The notes beneath the pieces were generated by a model. It saw only the letters and a list, made by a program, of their open reading frames with translations. It was not told the DNA's origin and searched no databases. The translations under genes and the position numbers were made by a program. A stretch of 64,000 nt of DNA, from the NCBI GenBank assembly GCA_947500505.1, contig CANMSL010000002.1, forward strand, positions 186,001 through 250,000, read 5' to 3'. Shown in pieces: positions 9,326 to 17,096 of this stretch. Position 1 is the stretch's first letter; the number at the start of each line of letters is the position of its first letter. This DNA is from an uncultured Aquimarina sp. (lineage in GTDB: Bacteria; Bacteroidota; Bacteroidia; Flavobacteriales; Flavobacteriaceae).

Positions 9326-10939
9326 TTAGTTTACTTCATTACTAAGCGTAATCGTTCCATACTCTCCGGGATTAACCGAAGGTAAAACTGCCCCGTAAGT
9401 ATTTTCTATCGCATCGATAATACCATTAGTTACTAAAGCATGTGCTCTAGGTGTAGGGTGTACACCATCCAGAGAAAATACACCCCCTGTTACAAAATCC
9501 GAAGTGATCACCCCACCATCGTATGGAATTCCGCCATTTGCTGCCTGAGTTAAATCACTCGCTACGTCATAAAACGCCAAACCATTGGCGACAGCAACGC
9601 TCTGAATTGAGGCATTAAAGGCAACACGTGCATTCTCTACAGCCGCTTGCTCTTCTGGTATCAATACATATTGGTCTTCCAATGGCCAGGTTACTCCGTG
9701 TACAGAGAATTGCCCTGCCTGTTCCTGTGTTAATCCTAAACTTATCAATTCGGCAAGCCTATCATTATTTAATTGACCTATCACACCAGAACTTGTAAGA
9801 ACTAATAAATCAGCATCAGTTGCTTGTCTTGCCTGCCCGAACTGAGCACCTAGTATTGTTGCTAAAGGTCCAAAACTAGGGGTAAGAACCTGAGTTAATT
9901 GAGCAGATATATCTGCTAATGATTCATCCCTAATAACTACAGCGCTAGCAGAAGTAGCGGAAAATTGTATTGATCTTTCTGGAACTCCAAGAAATGCAAA
10001 TGCCTGATTTAAGCCTGCATATGTAGCATTTAGTATAGGTATCTGTGGCCCGAAACTAGCGTCTAATGGACTTAATGGTGCAAATGGCACAGTAGTAAAA
10101 AAAGGTAAAGATGCAACATCAGGCAGATTAAGCACTACCCCTTTTGCTCCATTAGCTGTAAGTGCGGCAATAAGTTGACGATATGTTGAGTCAAAAGTTA
10201 AACTATTTGTTATATCATCACCTCCATAATTTTCAGGATTCATTTCGCCGGTTTCATTGTGATCCACACCTACTCCTCCAGAGGTTGCATATCCAAGAAT
10301 ATCGTTATTACCAATCCATAGACTAAAAAAGGTTGGGTTTTGAGCAACAGCATCAGCAATGACAGTAGTTTCCGTAGAGGATGCAAACCTAACAAAATAA
10401 GGATTCGCCGCATCAGGCAATCCGGCAACATTTCCATACCGAGGAGCTCCTAAATGATAGCTTTTAGCTCCGGGTATTCCCATATTATTGAAAGAGCTGC
10501 CTAGGTTATTCGATATTTCTGTAGTTGGTGTTCCAACCAAAGGTCTAGGTGCAAAAATTGTATCCTTAACTACGGATCCATCAGGAAGCGTTTGATCCAC
10601 TATATTTGCTTCCAATACAAATCTATTACTCAAAATTTGAGTTCCTCCAAGATTTGCTCCTCCTAAATTGTCATCCATTAGTGGTTGTGTAAACTCTCCT
10701 CCTCCTGCAAGTGCAAACTGTTGAGAAAGAATATTAGGATATGAATTTTCCTGACCTGTTATATAGAGTGCGCCATCGGCAAAACCTGCGGTTAATGAGT
10801 TTCCTAAAGCTACATAATTAGAGAAATCAGCTTCTCCGCTAGCATATACCCCAGCTTCATCAATTGGATTATCAAATTCTGGTTCACATGCTACAAAACC
10901 TAACGCCAGAATTGCTAAATACTTTATATTTTTTTTCAT
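9326..10939 (-). CDS. SGNH/GDSL hydrolase family lipoprotein
   Basis: A 537-residue predicted lipoprotein: signal peptide MKKNIKYLAILALGFVA then lipobox Cys19. The acidic residues right after it (CEPEFDN) resemble Bacteroidota surface-export signals. SGNH blocks are visible: block I GNSLTAG (the usual GDS Asp is Asn, common in this group), block III WIGNND, and block V DGVHPTPRAH near the C-terminus with the catalytic Asp/His pair. It is a likely lipase/esterase at the outer membrane. It lies 94 bp downstream of a FadL-type porin gene with no clear promoter between, suggesting an operon for lipid breakdown and uptake. The substrate is unknown. Confidence 0.87.
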   Translation of the reverse strand: MKKNIKYLAILALGFVACEPEFDNPIDEAGVYASGEADFSNYVALGNSLTAGFADGALYITGQENSYPNILSQQFALAGGGEFTQPLMDDNLGGANLGGTQILSNRFVLEANIVDQTLPDGSVVKDTIFAPRPLVGTPTTEISNNLGSSFNNMGIPGAKSYHLGAPRYGNVAGLPDAANPYFVRFASSTETTVIADAVAQNPTFFSLWIGNNDILGYATSGGVGVDHNETGEMNPENYGGDDITNSLTFDSTYRQLIAALTANGAKGVVLNLPDVASLPFFTTVPFAPLSPLDASFGPQIPILNATYAGLNQAFAFLGVPERSIQFSATSASAVVIRDESLADISAQLTQVLTPSFGPLATILGAQFGQARQATDADLLVLTSSGVIGQLNNDRLAELISLGLTQEQAGQFSVHGVTWPLEDQYVLIPEEQAAVENARVAFNASIQSVAVANGLAFYDVASDLTQAANGGIPYDGGVITSDFVTGGVFSLDGVHPTPRAHALVTNGIIDAIENTYGAVLPSVNPGEYGTITLSNEVN

Positions 10940-11033
10940 ATGTATTGTTTATTTTTTTTAATTGCCAGATAGAACCGCCATGACTCATTCTAGTTGGTTT
11001 TAACGTATAGACACGGCTTATTTCATCCTTAAA

Positions 11034-12281
11034 TTATAATTTATAAGTTAAACCAAGTCCTGGCGCAAATGCGCTTGATTTATAAGTCCCTCTAAAAGGT
11101 ATATTTTGCCCATTTTCCTGATAAAAATCATAAGACTCATTCACCTCTTCAAATCTTAAGTAAAAGAATGAAGCATCTATTGCCAACTTAGGTGTAATTG
11201 CGAAACTTAAACCCCCTGAGAATCCCTGAGAATCATTACGTGGTGTTTCCGGAGCGAAAAATCCTGACTGAACAGGAGATTCGTCTATATAATATCCAGC
11301 TCTTAAAGATATCTTAGAAGTAGCCTCATACTGTAATCCAAAACGATATACAGAAGAGTTCTTATAGTTACGAGGATTCAATGAAGTTGATCCATTACCA
11401 AATTGAATGTCTAATGATTCATACACATCCCAGAATTGCCTGTTATAGTCAAAAGCAACTAACCATTTTTTATGAAATTGATATGAAAGCCCTACAGTTA
11501 ATTCAGCAGGCAGTGGTAATTCTGCATCAAACGTAGTGGTTCCATTTGAAGGAACAACAGGAGAATTTGGGAAATTACTAAAAGTAGCTTCTCCACCTTC
11601 AGCCTCTAGAATAATTTCGCTTCTATAACTAAATCCTAATCTAAAGTTATCTGTCGGATTGAACATAGCACTAACACTCCATCCCCAGTTGTTAACTCCA
11701 GAATCATCTACTGTAATGTTAGATCGGTTACCATCTATATCGGTTAAAGTTCTATTAGCATTACGATTAAAATTTACAGAACCTGTAACAAAAATCGGAC
11801 CACCACCGATACTTAGATGTTCAGAAAGTTTTATGGAAACCACTGGCTGTATGTAAATTGCAGCTAATTCAATATTGTTTACTAAATGAGAACCTGCCCA
11901 ATCAGTTGGCCAAGTTACCTCACTACCATAAGGCGTATAAACTCCAAGACCCAAAGCTAACCAGTCATTTACCTTATAAGATCCATAAAAATTAAGCGGG
12001 GTTCCTACGGAACTATCTGTTTCTGAAGAAATCCCTAAATCGGAGTTTTGGTAGATAACATCTGTAAAAATACCGCTGGCGCCAGCACTGATATTCAATT
12101 TATTTTCAAGGTAAACAAGACCTGCCGGATTAAAGAATACCAGCTCCGCACTATTTACCACAGCAACACCTGTATGACCCATTGCCATAGCCCTCTGCCC
12201 TTGCACACTAACCCTATATCCACCGGCATAAGTGACCAGAGTCACCAAAGCAAATAGAACTAATAATAGTAGTTTTTTCAT
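11034..12281 (-). CDS. OmpP1/FadL family outer-membrane transporter
   Basis: A 415-residue outer-membrane beta-barrel protein. It starts with a signal peptide (MKKLLLLVLFALVTLVTYA). The mature N-terminus GGYRVSVQGQRAMAMGHTG and the following NSAELVFFNPAGL match the FadL hatch domain. The C-terminus ends in the usual aromatic-rich strand (GLTYKL). FadL proteins take up hydrophobic molecules such as long-chain fatty acids. It is the first gene of a two-gene unit with the GDSL lipoprotein. A good promoter match lies at 12333-12362. Confidence 0.92.
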   Translation of the reverse strand: MKKLLLLVLFALVTLVTYAGGYRVSVQGQRAMAMGHTGVAVVNSAELVFFNPAGLVYLENKLNISAGASGIFTDVIYQNSDLGISSETDSSVGTPLNFYGSYKVNDWLALGLGVYTPYGSEVTWPTDWAGSHLVNNIELAAIYIQPVVSIKLSEHLSIGGGPIFVTGSVNFNRNANRTLTDIDGNRSNITVDDSGVNNWGWSVSAMFNPTDNFRLGFSYRSEIILEAEGGEATFSNFPNSPVVPSNGTTTFDAELPLPAELTVGLSYQFHKKWLVAFDYNRQFWDVYESLDIQFGNGSTSLNPRNYKNSSVYRFGLQYEATSKISLRAGYYIDESPVQSGFFAPETPRNDSQGFSGGLSFAITPKLAIDASFFYLRFEEVNESYDFYQENGQNIPFRGTYKSSAFAPGLGLTYKL

Positions 12282-12332
12282 AATAAATTAAGAATTGTTT
12301 TTGTTTTTTAGAATTTTAAAAAAATAATGCAC

Positions 12333-12362
12333 CAAATTTAGTAGAAAATACCAATTATCCAA
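12333..12362 (-). promoter_or_regulatory. predicted promoter of the FadL-type gene
   Basis: On the minus strand TTG (12360-12362), 19 nt, then TAAATTTG (12333-12340). It matches the Bacteroidota consensus and lies 52 bp before the start codon. Confidence 0.62.
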
Positions 12363-12402
12363 TCAATTCATTAAAATATTATGCATACATAGTATTTTTC
12401 TT

Positions 12403-13170
12403 TCAATTTTTAACAAATCCTAATAAAGAAGCCAAAAATTCGTCGGGATTTTCTGCATGTAACCAGTGCCCTGCATTAGAAATTTCCCTGATTTGTGAAT
12501 TCGGAAATTGCTTTTTGATCCGATTTACATCTTCTTCTAAGATGTAGTTAGACTTTTCTCCTTTCAAAAAAATAGTTTCTCCTTGGTAAACAGAATTTTC
12601 TGAAAGTTCCATTCCAATTTCCGAAGAATTTTTTATCAAACTATCCAGATTCATTCGTAATCCGAGCTTGCCTTTCTCTTTCCAAAACAGATTTTTCATT
12701 AAAAACATTCGCACTCCTACATCCTTGACATACTCACTTAAAGCTTTATCAACTTCTCCTCTACTTTTTAACACATCAAAATCCAATGAACTTAGTCCGT
12801 CTAAAATATCTTGGTGATGTAATGGATAGTATTTCGGTCCGATATCCGCAATTATCAACTTATCAGTTATTTGTGGATACTTAACCGCAAAGAACATCGC
12901 TGTTTTACCACCCATTGAATGACCAAGAAGTGTGATTTTTTTAAGATGATGTTCATTGCAATATCCTAACAAATCCGAAGCCATAATCTCATAACTAAAA
13001 TCATCATTGTGTGGACTGCGACCATGGTTTCTTTGATCTATAAGATGAATTTGATAACCATACTCTGAAATTTTTTTAGCCAGTGTCTTCCAATTATCTC
13101 CCATACCTAGAAACCCGTGTAAGATCAAAAACGGCACTCCTTCTCCAAAAACGTGTGCGTACAACTTCAT
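12403..13170 (-). CDS. alpha/beta fold hydrolase (YbfF-like)
   Basis: A 255-residue hydrolase. Seen are the oxyanion-hole motif HGFLG (18-22), the nucleophile elbow GHSMGG with Ser85, DQRNHGRS (family signature of YbfF-type esterases) and the catalytic His235 in NAGHWLHAENP. There is no signal peptide, so it is cytoplasmic. It follows pdxJ with a 9-bp gap and is surely co-transcribed, a pairing I believe is common in Flavobacteriia. It would cleave short acyl esters or thioesters; the physiological substrate is not evident. Confidence 0.9.
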   Translation of the reverse strand: MKLYAHVFGEGVPFLILHGFLGMGDNWKTLAKKISEYGYQIHLIDQRNHGRSPHNDDFSYEIMASDLLGYCNEHHLKKITLLGHSMGGKTAMFFAVKYPQITDKLIIADIGPKYYPLHHQDILDGLSSLDFDVLKSRGEVDKALSEYVKDVGVRMFLMKNLFWKEKGKLGLRMNLDSLIKNSSEIGMELSENSVYQGETIFLKGEKSNYILEEDVNRIKKQFPNSQIREISNAGHWLHAENPDEFLASLLGFVKN

Positions 13171-13179
13171 GTGCTTATA

Positions 13180-13893
13180 TTATTTAAGTTTATGTAAATA
13201 CATATTTACTACATTCTCTAATCCCAGATATAACGATTCACTTATTAACGCATGACCGATAGAAACTTCCAACAAACCAGGCACATTTTTTTTAAAAAAC
13301 TTTATATTTTCCAGCGAAAGATCATGTCCTGCATTTACTCCTATCCCTAAATCCATAGCTAGTTTAGCACACCCTACATAAGGAAGAATCGCATCCTGAT
13401 TACCTTTGGCATATTCTGAAGCGAAATTTTCTGTATATAGTTCTATCCGATCAGCTCCTGTCTCTTTTGCCCCTTCCACCATATTCTTTAAGGGATCGAC
13501 AAAAATTGAAGTCCTTATGCCATTCTTTTTAAACTCTAAAATTACTTCGCTTAAAAAACCTTTGTGTTTTATAGTATCCCAACCTGAATTACTGGTTATG
13601 GCATCAACTGCATCCGGAACTAATGTTACCTGAGTAGGCTTTACTTTTTGAATTAAATCAACGAATTTGGGTATTGGATTACCCTCAATGTTATATTCTG
13701 TATGCACCACCGGTTTTAAATCATAAGCGTCTTGATACCTGATATGTCTTTCGTCTGGTCTGGGATGAATAGTTATCCCTTCTCCTCCATAATCCTGAAT
13801 ATCTGTAGAAACTTTCAATAAATTTGGAGTATTACCTCCTCTTGAATTACGCAATGTTGCTATTTTATTGACATTAACACTTAACTTTGTCAT
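13180..13893 (-). CDS. pdxJ: pyridoxine 5'-phosphate synthase
   Basis: A 237-residue enzyme that condenses 3-amino-2-oxopropyl phosphate with 1-deoxyxylulose 5-phosphate to make pyridoxine 5'-phosphate (vitamin B6). The start is at 13893 (MTKLSVNVNKIATLRNSRGG), the standard PdxJ N-terminus. The frame stays open 63 codons further, but that stretch has no PdxJ similarity and would overlap the divergent CBS gene. Family motifs include GGEGITIHPRPDERHI, VTLVPD and GVNAGHDLSLEN. A TATTTTTG -7 candidate (13922-13929) lies in the 97-bp divergent region. Confidence 0.96.
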   Translation of the reverse strand: MTKLSVNVNKIATLRNSRGGNTPNLLKVSTDIQDYGGEGITIHPRPDERHIRYQDAYDLKPVVHTEYNIEGNPIPKFVDLIQKVKPTQVTLVPDAVDAITSNSGWDTIKHKGFLSEVILEFKKNGIRTSIFVDPLKNMVEGAKETGADRIELYTENFASEYAKGNQDAILPYVGCAKLAMDLGIGVNAGHDLSLENIKFFKKNVPGLLEVSIGHALISESLYLGLENVVNMYLHKLK

Positions 13894-13934
13894 AGTTTTT
13901 GATGTAACCTTTAATAAAAAGCAAAAATACGAAC

Positions 13935-13962
13935 TTGAGAGTGCCTCGGTTACATATTTTTG
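13935..13962 (+). promoter_or_regulatory. predicted promoter of the CBS/nadK unit
   Basis: TTG (13935-13937), 17 nt, TATTTTTG (13955-13962), with the start codon 28 bp downstream. A minus-strand TATTTTTG (13922-13929) for pdxJ lies six bases to the left of this -33, so the two divergent promoters would be nearly back to back. Confidence 0.58.
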
Positions 13963-13990
13963 ATTAATTTGCATAAAAAGCCCCCGCAAT

Positions 13991-14647
13991 ATGAAGACAA
14001 GCTTATATATCATAAATGAAATAGATCCATTGGTCACAACTGCCAAAGTTGCAGACGCACAGTTTTTGTTTAATGAGCTCACCTATACTCACTTTCCGGT
14101 TTTAAAAGATGGTACTTATATCGGGTGCATATCAGAAGCGGACGTAAGATGTTTCGAAACTGAAAAAACACTGGAGTCTTATTTATATGCCTTAGAAGGT
14201 TTTTTTGTAAGAAATGATGCTAACTGGTTAGATATTCTAGAGTCTTTTGCACAAAATCACTCTAATATTATGCCGGTTTTAGATGACACTAATAGTTACC
14301 AAGGATATTTTGAATTGAGGGATATAATGAATTTCTTTAATGAAACCCCTTTTCTGAGCGAACCTGGTAATATCCTGATTGTGGAAAAAGGTGTTTTAGA
14401 TTATTCGTTTAGTGAAGTTTCTCAAATAGTAGAATCAAATAGCGCTAAATTATTAGGGCTTTTCATTTCTAATCTCGAAAACGATGTTATACAGATTACA
14501 CTAAAAATAAATGACAGCGATATAAATAACATAGTCCAAACTTTTAGGAGATACAGTTATAATATAGTTTCTAAGCATCAAGAGGATTCATTCTTAAACA
14601 ATCTAAAGGAAAGATCAAAATACCTAGAGAAGTATCTAAATATATAG
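13991..14647 (+). CDS. CBS domain-containing protein
   Basis: A 218-residue soluble protein. The N-terminal ~120 residues form a CBS-domain pair (THFPVLKDGTYIGCISEADV; IMPVLDDTNSYQGYFELRDIMNFF). The C-terminal third resembles an ACT-like fold (VIQITLKINDSDINNIVQTFRRYSYNI). CBS pairs bind adenosyl ligands (AMP, ATP, SAM), so this may sense nucleotide state. It is divergent from pdxJ and lies 41 bp ahead of nadK, a conserved neighbour in Flavobacteriia. No membrane segment is seen. Confidence 0.87.
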   Translation: MKTSLYIINEIDPLVTTAKVADAQFLFNELTYTHFPVLKDGTYIGCISEADVRCFETEKTLESYLYALEGFFVRNDANWLDILESFAQNHSNIMPVLDDTNSYQGYFELRDIMNFFNETPFLSEPGNILIVEKGVLDYSFSEVSQIVESNSAKLLGLFISNLENDVIQITLKINDSDINNIVQTFRRYSYNIVSKHQEDSFLNNLKERSKYLEKYLNI

Positions 14648-14688
14648 TTTGCTAAAGACAAGTAACAACCAAAACAAATCAAATCGCA

Positions 14689-15573
14689 ATGAAGATAGGC
14701 ATTTACGGCCAGTTCTATCACGAAAAATCCGGGATATACATCCAACAATTGTTAGAGGCGCTGGACAAAAATAATATCGAAGTAGTCATCGAGAAAAATT
14801 TTCTGGAGCTAATCAACCTTCATGATGATATTGATAAAAGTTATTCTCACTTTAGCACTTTTGAGGAACTAGATGAGTCTTATGATCTTTTTTTTAGCAT
14901 CGGTGGAGATGGAACTATACTGAAAACTATTACGTATGTTAGGGATTTAGGAATACCTATTGCCGGAATTAACACCGGAAGGCTAGGTTTTTTAGCAACT
15001 ATTCAAAAAGAAGAAATAAATGACACCATAGATCTTATTTTGAACAAAAAGTTTCATATTTCTCCCAGAACACTTGTTACTATAGACACCGTACCACATT
15101 CAGAAAAATTTGGGGTATTAAACTTCGCAATGAATGAAATTGCAGTTAGCAGGCGAAATACGACCTCTATGATAACCGTTCATACTAGTCTTGATGATGA
15201 ATTTCTGACTTCATATTGGGCAGATGGACTAATTGTATCCACCCCAACAGGTTCTACCGGCTACTCTTTAAGCTGTGGAGGGCCTGTGATGATGCCCGAT
15301 GCCGAAAGCATGGTACTAACCCCTATTGCGCCTCATAATTTAAATGCAAGGCCTTTAGTCATACCGGATGACATAGAAATTAAACTGCAAGTTTCAGGAA
15401 GAGAAGACACCTATTTAGTTTCTTTGGATTCCAGGATTCATCCCTTGCCTAACGAAACCACTGTAGTAATAAAAAAAGCTCCTTTTAAAATAAACATGGT
15501 CGTATTAGAAGGTGGAAGTTTCTTAAAAACACTACGAAAAAAAATGCTTTGGGGGGAAGATAAGCGGAACTAA
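14689..15573 (+). CDS. nadK: NAD kinase
   Basis: A 294-residue enzyme that phosphorylates NAD to NADP. It has the diagnostic GGDGT motif (72-76), the following INTGRLGFLA, and the conserved DGLIVSTPTGSTGYSLSCGGP block. Length is normal. It is the second gene of the CBS-nadK unit. The next gene (DUF6089) has its own promoter about 55-83 bp after the nadK stop. Confidence 0.97.
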   Translation: MKIGIYGQFYHEKSGIYIQQLLEALDKNNIEVVIEKNFLELINLHDDIDKSYSHFSTFEELDESYDLFFSIGGDGTILKTITYVRDLGIPIAGINTGRLGFLATIQKEEINDTIDLILNKKFHISPRTLVTIDTVPHSEKFGVLNFAMNEIAVSRRNTTSMITVHTSLDDEFLTSYWADGLIVSTPTGSTGYSLSCGGPVMMPDAESMVLTPIAPHNLNARPLVIPDDIEIKLQVSGREDTYLVSLDSRIHPLPNETTVVIKKAPFKINMVVLEGGSFLKTLRKKMLWGEDKRN

Positions 15574-15627
15574 ACAATAAAATCTACTAAAAAGTGTTTT
15601 TTAATTCATACTATTTTACTCAAATTC

Positions 15628-15656
15628 TTGTGTACTAAAGTTAATTGTTATATTTG
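15628..15656 (+). promoter_or_regulatory. predicted promoter of the DUF6089-uppS-bamA-ompH unit
   Basis: TTG (15628-15630), 18 nt, TATATTTG (15649-15656), an excellent match to the Bacteroidota consensus. The start codon at 15674 is only 17 bp beyond, giving a very short leader of roughly 10 nt. Confidence 0.7.
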
Positions 15657-15673
15657 CAAACTTTTGAAAATCT

Positions 15674-16351
15674 ATGAGATACTTAGCATCCTTTGTATTA
15701 ATTTTGTTTTTTGGACAATCGATAACCTCTCAAACCTATGAAGTAGGATTGATGATTGGTGGTTCTAATTATATTGGAGATGTAGGTTCCACCTATTATA
15801 TTTCTCCAAATGATTTTGCTGTTGGCGCCATAGGAAAATGGAACCGAAGTAAACGACATGCTTTTAGAGCTTCTTTTTTATATGCAGAGCTAAATGCAGA
15901 TGACGCTAAAGGCGACGACAGAAGACAAGCAAGAGGCTTAAGTTTTAATAACTCAGTTAAGGAGTTATCTGTAGGACTGGAATTTAATTTCTGGGAGTGG
16001 TACTTATACGATAGCACTCCTCAGTTTACACCTTATTTATATACAGGTATTACAGGTTTTAATTATGGAGCTCAGGCAGTGGATACTAACGATCAAATAA
16101 GCGCATATAGCGATAGATGGAACATGGCAATACCAATGGTAGTCGGTGTAAAGAAAACAATCGGCAGACACTGGGTGCTAGGCGCAGAAATTGGCGCAAG
16201 ATATACGTTTACAGATAATTTGGACGGAAGTGATCCAGAAAGCGGTTTTGGAACAGGATTTGGTAATTTGGGTAATAATGACTGGTACGTATTTACAGGA
16301 ATAACATTATCCTACACATGGGGACGAATACCATGTTATTGTGCATTCTAA
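15674..16351 (+). CDS. DUF6089 family outer-membrane beta-barrel protein
   Basis: A 225-residue secreted protein with a signal peptide (MRYLASFVLILFFGQSITS). The rest looks like an eight-stranded beta-barrel with alternating aromatic residues, opening with YEVGLMIGGSNYIGDVG. It matches the DUF6089 family always seen next to uppS and bamA in Bacteroidota, as here (3 bp before uppS). Its role is unknown; the position suggests outer-membrane assembly. The C-terminus GRIPCYCAF has two Cys at the very end, a typical family feature. Confidence 0.87.
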   Translation: MRYLASFVLILFFGQSITSQTYEVGLMIGGSNYIGDVGSTYYISPNDFAVGAIGKWNRSKRHAFRASFLYAELNADDAKGDDRRQARGLSFNNSVKELSVGLEFNFWEWYLYDSTPQFTPYLYTGITGFNYGAQAVDTNDQISAYSDRWNMAIPMVVGVKKTIGRHWVLGAEIGARYTFTDNLDGSDPESGFGTGFGNLGNNDWYVFTGITLSYTWGRIPCYCAF

Positions 16352-16354
16352 AAA

Positions 16355-17092
16355 ATGATTAATAAAGAACAACTCAACTCTAATATTCCGGAACACGTAG
16401 CTATCATCATGGATGGTAATGGAAGATGGGCAAAAAAGAAAGGGCTCTTTAGAGCTGTTGGACACGAAAAAGGGACTAAAGCTGTTAGGGAGGCAGTAGA
16501 AGGAGCAGCAGAAGTAGGCATAAAATATCTTACATTGTATGCTTTTTCCACTGAGAACTGGAATAGACCTAAGTTAGAAATAGAAACTTTAATGAAACTT
16601 TTGGTCAATTCGCTAAAAAAAGAAATAAAGACACTTCAAAAAAATAATATCCGATTAAATGCTATTGGAAACCTACAAGCACTTCCCAAAAAAGCGAGGA
16701 ATGAATTACTGGAAGTTATTGATAAGACTAAGGACAACAAGCACATGACGCTTTCGCTTGCTCTTAGTTATGGTAGCCGGGAGGAGCTTATAAAAACTAT
16801 CCAAGAAATAAGCAATAAAGTTAAAAATAATGTACTTTCGCCACATCTTATAAATGAAGCAGTCATTAATGAGCATTTGTATACCAAAAGCCTGCCTGAT
16901 GTTGACTTATTAATACGTACTAGTGGAGAACAACGTATTAGTAATTTTTTATTATGGCAAATTGCGTATGCAGAATTATATTTTACTGAAATATTATGGC
17001 CTGATTTTAAAAAAACCGATTTATTTGAAGCCATTTTAAATTATCAACAAAGAGAGAGAAGATTTGGAAAAACTAGTGAGCAGCTTAGTTAA
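16355..17092 (+). CDS. uppS: isoprenyl transferase (undecaprenyl diphosphate synthase)
   Basis: A 245-residue cis-prenyltransferase that makes the C55 lipid carrier for peptidoglycan and surface polysaccharides. Visible are the catalytic IIMDGNGRWAKKKG block (Asp20), LTLYAFSTENW, and the C-terminal DLLIRTSGEQRISNFLLWQIAYAEL. Length is normal. It begins 3 bp after DUF6089 and is immediately followed by bamA, whose longer possible start would overlap its end by 29 bp. Confidence 0.97.
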   Translation: MINKEQLNSNIPEHVAIIMDGNGRWAKKKGLFRAVGHEKGTKAVREAVEGAAEVGIKYLTLYAFSTENWNRPKLEIETLMKLLVNSLKKEIKTLQKNNIRLNAIGNLQALPKKARNELLEVIDKTKDNKHMTLSLALSYGSREELIKTIQEISNKVKNNVLSPHLINEAVINEHLYTKSLPDVDLLIRTSGEQRISNFLLWQIAYAELYFTEILWPDFKKTDLFEAILNYQQRERRFGKTSEQLS

Positions 17093-17096
17093 AAAG

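Noticed and set aside
13894..14082. 63-codon upstream extension of pdxJ
   Set aside because: No PdxJ similarity, overlaps the divergent CBS gene and both predicted promoters; the family N-terminus begins at 13893.
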